A program made the position numbers and the translations under genes. From Bacillota bacterium (GTDB lineage: Bacteria; Bacillota; Clostridia; Acetivibrionales; DSM-1351): a stretch of 18,447 bases of DNA. Below, one piece after another: positions 15,145 through 18,447 of the stretch. Positions within the stretch are counted from its first letter, which is position 1, and each line of letters opens with the position of its first letter. The notes beneath the pieces were generated by a model. That model worked only from the letters and a program-made list of their open reading frames with translations, was not told the DNA's origin and did no database searches. The stretch is from assembly GCA_023441625.1 (NCBI GenBank), contig JAEZOA010000168.1, positions 1-18,447 of the forward strand, written 5' to 3'.

Positions 15145-16224
15145 ATGAGTTCTGTTTTATTTTCGTCTGTAAAATATGATAAGTATGATAGCAGTGTTAC
15201 TTTGCCTGCTAGGTTTGAAAGGCTCATTGACAATATGGAAATGGAGAGTGTTGTAAAGGGTAAATGGACAGCCATTAAAATGCACCTGGGAAGAGGAATC
15301 GGTTATACTACTATTCATCCGCTTTTTGTAAAAATATTAGTAAATAAATTAAAGGGCTATGGTGCAAAGGTTTATATAACAGACCAAGAGATATCAGGTG
15401 CTAGAGATAGAGGTTATACAGAGGAATTTTTAGGAGCTCCTATTATCCCAGTATGTGGAGTAATGGGGAAGTATATATATGAGAAGAGCGTTGACTTTAA
15501 GACATTTAAAAACGTTGATGTTGGTGGAAATATTTTTGATGCTGAGGTGATGATTGATCTTTCACATGTTAAAGGTCATGGAGCATGTGGCTACGGTGGA
15601 GCCTGCAAAAATATTGCAATGGGGTGTGTCACAGATAGAACAAGAAATCAAATTCACGGCTTAGAGGGCGGAATAGCATGGAATTCAGAGTTATGTACTC
15701 ACTGCGGACTATGTATTAATAGCTGTAATCATAATGCAAATAAATTCAGTGATAATGGTGAATATAGTGTATTTTTTCATCATTGTACTTTCTGTCATCA
15801 CTGCGTAAAGGTTTGTCCTACTAGTGCTATTACAAAAACTTCAGACCGATATGAGGATTTTCAGACAGGAATGGCTATTTGTACAGAGTCTGTACTAAAA
15901 ACCTTTGAACCAGGAAATGTGTTTTATATAAACTTCTTAACAAACATAACAGCTTTATGTGATTGTTGGGGAATTACAACTCCATCGTTAGTTCCTGATA
16001 TTGGGATAATGGCTTCAAAAGATATCGTTTCAATTGAAAGAGCATGTATTGATGCTATTAAATATGAAAACTTGATTATGGATGGAGTTCCTCAGGGTAC
16101 GCAATTAGGGGAAGAGGGTCATCTGTTCCAAAGATTACATGGTAAAGATCCCTATATTCAGTTAAAGGAATTAGAAAAAAGGAATCTTGGAACGCAGAAC
16201 TATACTATAAAAGAGATATTTTAA
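15145..16224 (+). CDS. DUF362 protein with two 4Fe-4S clusters
   Basis: A 359-residue protein with an N-terminal DUF362 domain. Its conserved stretch is V-K-G-H-G at 142-146, then C-G-Y-G-G-A-C-K-N-I-A-M-G-C at 148-161. An inserted ferredoxin module follows, with two Cys-rich motifs: C184-x2-C187-x2-C190-x3-C194 and C214-x2-C217-x2-C220-x3-C224-P. Each should help bind a [4Fe-4S] cluster. DUF362 proteins are common in anaerobes and their biochemical role is not settled; an electron-transfer or redox role is likely from the clusters. No signal peptide is seen, so it is cytoplasmic. The SD GGAGG is well placed 6 nt before the ATG. It is divergent from cadC, with two separate promoters in the 215-bp gap, and is probably monocistronic. 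Confidence 0.88.
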   Translation: MSSVLFSSVKYDKYDSSVTLPARFERLIDNMEMESVVKGKWTAIKMHLGRGIGYTTIHPLFVKILVNKLKGYGAKVYITDQEISGARDRGYTEEFLGAPIIPVCGVMGKYIYEKSVDFKTFKNVDVGGNIFDAEVMIDLSHVKGHGACGYGGACKNIAMGCVTDRTRNQIHGLEGGIAWNSELCTHCGLCINSCNHNANKFSDNGEYSVFFHHCTFCHHCVKVCPTSAITKTSDRYEDFQTGMAICTESVLKTFEPGNVFYINFLTNITALCDCWGITTPSLVPDIGIMASKDIVSIERACIDAIKYENLIMDGVPQGTQLGEEGHLFQRLHGKDPYIQLKELEKRNLGTQNYTIKEIF

Positions 16225-16299
16225 AAAACAATAACCAACGGCTATAAGAAAATTAATTTACATAATTATTATTTTAATTGGTCAAAAACAATTCCCAAA

Positions 16300-16334
16300 T
16301 TACTTTTAGTTGCATATTATGCAATAAAAAGTAA
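16300..16334. promoter_or_regulatory. 35-bp near-perfect palindrome upstream of yabG
   Basis: TTACTTTT-AG-TTGCATA (16300-16316) and TATGCAA-TA-AAAAGTAA (16318-16334) form 17-bp arms around one base, with only two mismatched positions. The central TTGCATA/TATGCAA pair is exact. It ends 4 nt before the GGAG SD of yabG. It may be a regulator-binding site, or a leader hairpin close to the SD. No T-run follows, so it is not a terminator for the DUF362 gene. The CATA of the centre resembles a mother-cell sigma -10 core, but I find no matching -35, so I do not call a promoter. The remainder of the 16225-16350 gap is AT-rich with nothing else I can name. Confidence 0.6.
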
Positions 16335-16350
16335 GTATGGAGTGATTTTT

Positions 16351-17160
16351 TTGACTATATATAGGGTTGGAGATATTGTAATTAGAAAGTCTTATGGTGG
16401 AGATATTCTGTTTAGGGTAGTAGACATAAAGGCCAACTGTGATGGCTCTGATTGTTATGTTTTAAGAGGCTTATCTGCTAGAATTGAGGCTGATTCTCAA
16501 GCAGAGGATTTAGTTGTGCAAGATGCACAGGATGCTTATTCTAGAGCATCTAAAGAGCTTAAGCTTGCAACTGTAACAATTGAGAGCACAATGCCTGTAT
16601 TTAAAAGCTTTTTAAGTAGACTAAAAAAGAGACCAGGAAAGATATTGCATTTAGATTCAGCTCAAGCATTTATGGACCAATGTTTAGACTTTTATAAACA
16701 AAGTAATATTAAATGCTTTGGGAAATTAGTAAGTGAGAATAAGCAGCCTTCAGTGATTAGGCAGTATTTAAAAACATATAACCCGGATATATTAGTTCTT
16801 ACAGGGCATGATGGTTTAAAAAAAGGTACTCAAAACATACATTCAGTGGAGAATTATGCAAACTCAGCATACTACATTGATGCTGTTAAGATAGCTCGAA
16901 GATTTCAGCCTAACCCTGATAAGCTATGTATATTTGCGGGAGCATGTCAATCCTATTATGAGGCAATCATGCAAGCGGGAGCAAACTTTGCTAGTTCCCC
17001 TAAAAGGGTATTAATTAATGCACTAGACCCTGCAATTGTAGCTCAAAAAGTATCTATTACGGAAAGTTCAAAGGTACTCACACCGAAGTCTGTAATTTCA
17101 CTAACCATAACAGGTAATAGTGGTATTGGTGGTAAAGATACAAGAGGGCAAATGAAATAG
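16351..17160 (+). CDS. yabG: YabG sporulation-specific cysteine protease
   Basis: A 269-residue protein similar along its length to Bacillus subtilis YabG (peptidase family U57), beginning with the same short strand then R-V-G-D-I-V-x-R-K-S-Y. Conserved blocks are K-I-L-H-L-D near residues 97-102, D-I-L-V-L-T-G-H-D-G with His153, and I-F-A-G-A-C-Q-S-Y-Y-E with likely nucleophile Cys199. The stretch A-G-A-N-F-A-S-S-P-x-R-V follows, then I-N-A-L-D-P. YabG acts in the mother cell on coat and related spore proteins. I chose TTG 16351 because GGAG (16339-16342) lies 8 nt upstream and the protein start then matches YabG; GTG 16342 overlaps that SD. A terminator follows the gene. It shows the host forms endospores. 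Confidence 0.95.
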   Translation: MTIYRVGDIVIRKSYGGDILFRVVDIKANCDGSDCYVLRGLSARIEADSQAEDLVVQDAQDAYSRASKELKLATVTIESTMPVFKSFLSRLKKRPGKILHLDSAQAFMDQCLDFYKQSNIKCFGKLVSENKQPSVIRQYLKTYNPDILVLTGHDGLKKGTQNIHSVENYANSAYYIDAVKIARRFQPNPDKLCIFAGACQSYYEAIMQAGANFASSPKRVLINALDPAIVAQKVSITESSKVLTPKSVISLTITGNSGIGGKDTRGQMK

Positions 17161-17175
17161 ACATATAATAAATAT

Positions 17176-17214
17176 AGGGCTCTTCTTCATACTTAATGAG
17201 GGGGAGCTCTTTTA
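17176..17214 (+). terminator. rho-independent terminator of yabG
   Basis: A 15-pair stem (17176-17190 with 17196-17210) surrounds a 5-nt loop ACTTA and is followed by TTTT. Several pairs in the middle of the stem are G-U in the RNA of the + strand, so it is stable as a yabG transcript terminator but weaker in the reverse direction for the tautomerase gene, which converges on it. The U-run is short. Confidence 0.65.
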
Positions 17215-17267
17215 GCTGACACACAATAAGGAAGTATGAAGGAACGCGTAAAAAATACTATTAGGTG

Positions 17268-17654
17268 CTAATCCTTTTTATATTGGAATCCCAATTCGCT
17301 GCCTTGTTCTCCATAACAACCCCAATTATCAAATGGTGGTTCATGCATAATTATGATAATGTCTGTGGCTTGAATTTCAAGTCGTTCACCTAATAAACGA
17401 GTGACTTCTTTTATAACATTTCTCTTTATTTCTTTACTTCTCCCGGGTAATAAGGTTAATTCAATTAGAGTAAATTTATCGGTTTTTGCTGCCCTTCTCT
17501 CGAAACAAGCTGCATCTAATTCATAAAGCCGTTGAAAACGGTCATCATCCTCAATTTGCAATACTAACATCAATGCTTCATGAATCGATTGCAATAACAT
17601 TTTTTTATACTCAATATTTTTCCCTTTTACAATTTCCACTTTGACTAATGGCAT
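17268..17654 (-). CDS. tautomerase family protein (4-oxalocrotonate tautomerase superfamily)
   Basis: A 128-residue fused-length tautomerase of the Tautomerase_2 kind. The chain starts Met-Pro-Leu-Val-Lys; removal of Met exposes the catalytic Pro1, which fixes the start at ATG 17654 (SD AGGAG about 8 nt upstream), not at the longer TTG frame beginning at 17663 that overlaps the SD. Also typical are L-I-E-L-T-L-L-P-G-R-S near the middle and the late signature M-H-E-P-P-F-D-N-W-G with a following G-E-Q-G. Members catalyse keto-enol tautomerisation or related reactions on small carbonyl acids; the substrate here is not known. It appears to be a lone gene converging on yabG. I see no strong promoter in its upstream 60 bp. 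Confidence 0.9.
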   Translation of the reverse strand: MPLVKVEIVKGKNIEYKKMLLQSIHEALMLVLQIEDDDRFQRLYELDAACFERRAAKTDKFTLIELTLLPGRSKEIKRNVIKEVTRLLGERLEIQATDIIIIMHEPPFDNWGCYGEQGSELGFQYKKD

Positions 17655-17827
17655 TCTATTCAACTCCTAATATCTAAATTTGTTGTGCGATATAATAGCA
17701 TAGTATCTAAAGTTCGGTGCAAAAAGTAACATAGTACATTATATACACTTGTGCTAAATATTTCAAGCAATTGGTCGAGGGCATTCGGAATAGCAATACA
17801 ACATGAAATAATGGACTTTTTAAATTA

Positions 17828-17859
17828 AAAAATGCTCGGCATAAAGCACGAGCATTTTT
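17828..17859 (+). terminator. bidirectional rho-independent terminator
   Basis: An exact 11-bp stem (17828-17838 with 17849-17859: five A, then TGCTCG, and its complement) surrounds a 10-nt loop, giving T5 on either strand. It is a textbook terminator, yet on the + strand no gene lies just upstream of it. On the minus strand it would stop transcripts entering from the right, between the candidate small-RNA region and the tautomerase. It may insulate the two, or be a remnant of a lost gene. Confidence 0.75.
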
Positions 17860-18000
17860 AGGGGGTTAAAATGTATTTTGTGGGGTCAGTAATAGTTATT
17901 GACTAATTTGCCTTTTCTTATACATTTTTTAAAAAAGAATTTGATATTCACACATTATTAATATTTGTTATCTAATTTTAACATTATTCTTAGAAAATCG

Positions 18001-18009
18001 TGGTATAAT
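18001..18009 (+). promoter_or_regulatory. extended -10 promoter of candidate small RNA
   Basis: TATAAT at 18004-18009 is preceded by TG one base upstream (18001-18002), the extended -10 form, which can work with a poor -35. No good -35 hexamer at normal distance is visible. The start would be near 18016, inside or next to a 6-bp inverted repeat (TAATTG 18012-18017, CAATTA 18023-18028). Confidence 0.55.
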
Positions 18010-18015
18010 AGTAAT

Positions 18016-18142
18016 TGTAAAGCAATTAAAGCTTTTTCATTTTGTTCCTCCTTTAAAACATATTGATTTTTATTTTATTTTTTGTTGGGGCACCTAAATA
18101 TCAGGAATTATTATAATTTATAAATACTGAGGTGCTTTTTTT
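18016..18142 (+). ncRNA. candidate small non-coding RNA
   Basis: An extended -10 promoter ends at 18009 and a terminator-like structure at 18090-18142 closes with seven T; between them no convincing open frame exists. The predicted RNA is about 127 nt. It contains a pyrimidine-rich single-stranded stretch with TTCCTCC at 18045-18051, complementary to an SD, as in several Gram-positive regulatory RNAs that pair with ribosome binding sites, followed by a U-rich stretch. I do not recognise a known family (it does not look like 6S RNA). The alternative is that the same bases are an SD on the minus strand in front of a decayed gene. Confidence 0.4.
18090..18142 (+). terminator. terminator with long internal stem
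   Basis: GCACCT (18090-18095) pairs with AGGTGC (18130-18135) and is followed by T7 (18136-18142). Inside, CAG/CTG (18102-18104 and 18127-18129) and AATTAT/ATAATT (18106-18111 and 18113-18118) can extend the structure with bulges. The closing stem plus T-run is convincing; the interior is AT-rich and weak. Confidence 0.6.
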
Positions 18143-18188
18143 CTGCGAATAAACGGTATAAATTACAAAATTACCAAAAGAATTGGTA

Positions 18189-18217
18189 TTGATATAAAAA
18201 AGTATTTAGGTTATAAT
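18189..18217 (+). promoter_or_regulatory. sigma-A promoter of ffs
   Basis: TTGATA (18189-18194) and a perfect TATAAT (18212-18217) are 17 bp apart, so transcription should begin near 18224. This leaves about 55 nt of precursor before the mature RNA. The first transcribed bases contain a small hairpin, GTAACT/AGTTAC (18225-18230 and 18237-18242) with a 6-nt loop, which may mark the piece removed during 5' processing. Confidence 0.8.
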
Positions 18218-18277
18218 GTGTTAGGTAACTCAATTAAGTTACTTATCCGAAAAGTTGAGTTTATATTTTAAGCCAAT

Positions 18278-18447
18278 TTTGGTCGTACTAGACGGGGAGG
18301 TAGCGGTGCCCTGTACCTGCAATCCGCTATAGCAGGGTTGAATTCCTGTTTTAGGTTTAAGTATGTGGTGCTTGCCCTTTATAAGTGGCAATGAAAATTG
18401 GGTCTTGCGCAATAGAAGTCTGTGAACCCCGTCAGGTCCGGAAGGAA
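18278..18447 (+). ncRNA. ffs: signal recognition particle RNA, large Gram-positive type (3' partial)
   Basis: The sequence follows Bacillus subtilis scRNA closely. The 5' Alu domain reads G-T-A-C-T-A-G-A-C-G-G-G-G-A-G-G-T-A-G-C-G with the conserved GGTGCCCTGTACCTGC block. The connecting helices contain GTGGTGCTTGCC and TGGGTCTTGCGCAA. The window ends at GTCAGGTCCGGAAGGAA, the start of the domain IV apical loop bound by Ffh. The remaining 3' part of domain IV and the return strand lie beyond the edge. The RNA is the scaffold for co-translational membrane targeting. The exact mature 5' end is estimated from alignment memory and may be off by several bases. In clostridia this gene is usually near dnaX, which would be just right of the window. 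Confidence 0.96.

Larger units (their letters stand above)
17655..18277. other. non-coding spacer between tautomerase and ffs
   Basis: No supportable protein-coding gene is seen on either strand. It holds the tautomerase SD at its left end, the 17828-17859 terminator, the candidate small-RNA promoter and terminator, and the ffs promoter. The segments 17664-17827 and 17860-17990 are AT-rich and I see no further structure in them except a TTTTTTAAAAAA dyad near 17925-17936. Confidence 0.7.

Noticed and set aside
16228..16285. possible AT-rich stem after the DUF362 gene (ACCAA...TTGGT with AATTAA/TTAATT)
   Set aside because: The pairings need unequal large loops and no T-run follows; not a supportable terminator.
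17258..17278. ATTAG-GTG-CTAAT followed by CCTTTTT on the + strand
   Set aside because: Only a 5-bp AT-rich stem, overlapping the stop codon region of the tautomerase gene; too weak to support a second yabG terminator.
17906..17928. TTGACT followed by TATACA, promoter-like on the + strand
   Set aside because: The spacer is only about 14 bp and no gene or terminator pairs with it.

Overview
The window is low-GC DNA from an endospore-forming Firmicute, most likely a clostridium. It carries a YabG sporulation protease, a large Bacillus/Clostridium-type SRP RNA running off the right edge, AT-rich spacers and purine-rich Shine-Dalgarno (SD) sites of GGAGG/GGGGAG type. No tRNA, rRNA, CRISPR array, transposase or integrase is visible.

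Positions 1-11635 (+ strand) are the notable part. After the C-terminal end of a 5'-nucleotidase-like protein comes a tight, co-directional run of eleven genes with gaps of 5-60 bp and one 8-bp overlap. In order they encode a thymidylate-kinase-like P-loop kinase, an acyl carrier protein (ACP), a BtrH-like papain/C39-fold acyltransferase, a stand-alone AMP-forming acyl ligase, an NTP_transf_5 nucleotidyltransferase-like protein, a MurG/GT28-like glycosyltransferase, a GT2 glycosyltransferase with an extra C-terminal domain, a type II thioesterase, a BtrJ-like ATP-grasp ligase, a second ACP, and a membrane-anchored GH3 beta-N-acetylhexosaminidase. No NRPS or PKS module is present. The set resembles the carrier-protein side-chain logic of butirosin biosynthesis (BtrI/BtrJ/BtrH), but has two carriers, two different loading chemistries and two glycosyltransferases. 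My inference is that it builds an acylated or aminoacylated glycoside, or another small sugar conjugate. The AMP ligase and the ATP-grasp ligase would load the carriers, the BtrH-like enzyme would transfer the group to a glycosylated acceptor, the thioesterase would clear misloaded carriers, and the GH3 enzyme would act on a hexosaminide outside the membrane. I do not recognise the exact cluster.

Positions 11677-15046 are mainly on the minus strand. A dienelactone-hydrolase-like alpha/beta hydrolase is followed by a cadmium/zinc efflux operon read from right to left: a CadC-type ArsR repressor with both CadC metal sites intact, a free-standing heavy-metal-associated (HMA) domain protein, and a P1B-2 ATPase lacking its own HMA domain. 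The operon starts at a consensus promoter overlapped by a near-perfect 12-2-12 SmtB/CadC-type operator.

Positions 15085-17214 (+) hold a DUF362/ferredoxin protein, whose promoter carries a perfect 8-6-8 inverted repeat over the -10 box, and yabG, preceded by a 35-bp near-perfect palindrome. A minus-strand tautomerase of the 4-oxalocrotonate tautomerase superfamily follows. The rest is a 0.6-kb non-coding stretch with a rho-independent terminator, a promoter and terminator pair that looks like a small RNA gene, and the promoter and 5' two-thirds of the SRP RNA gene (ffs).
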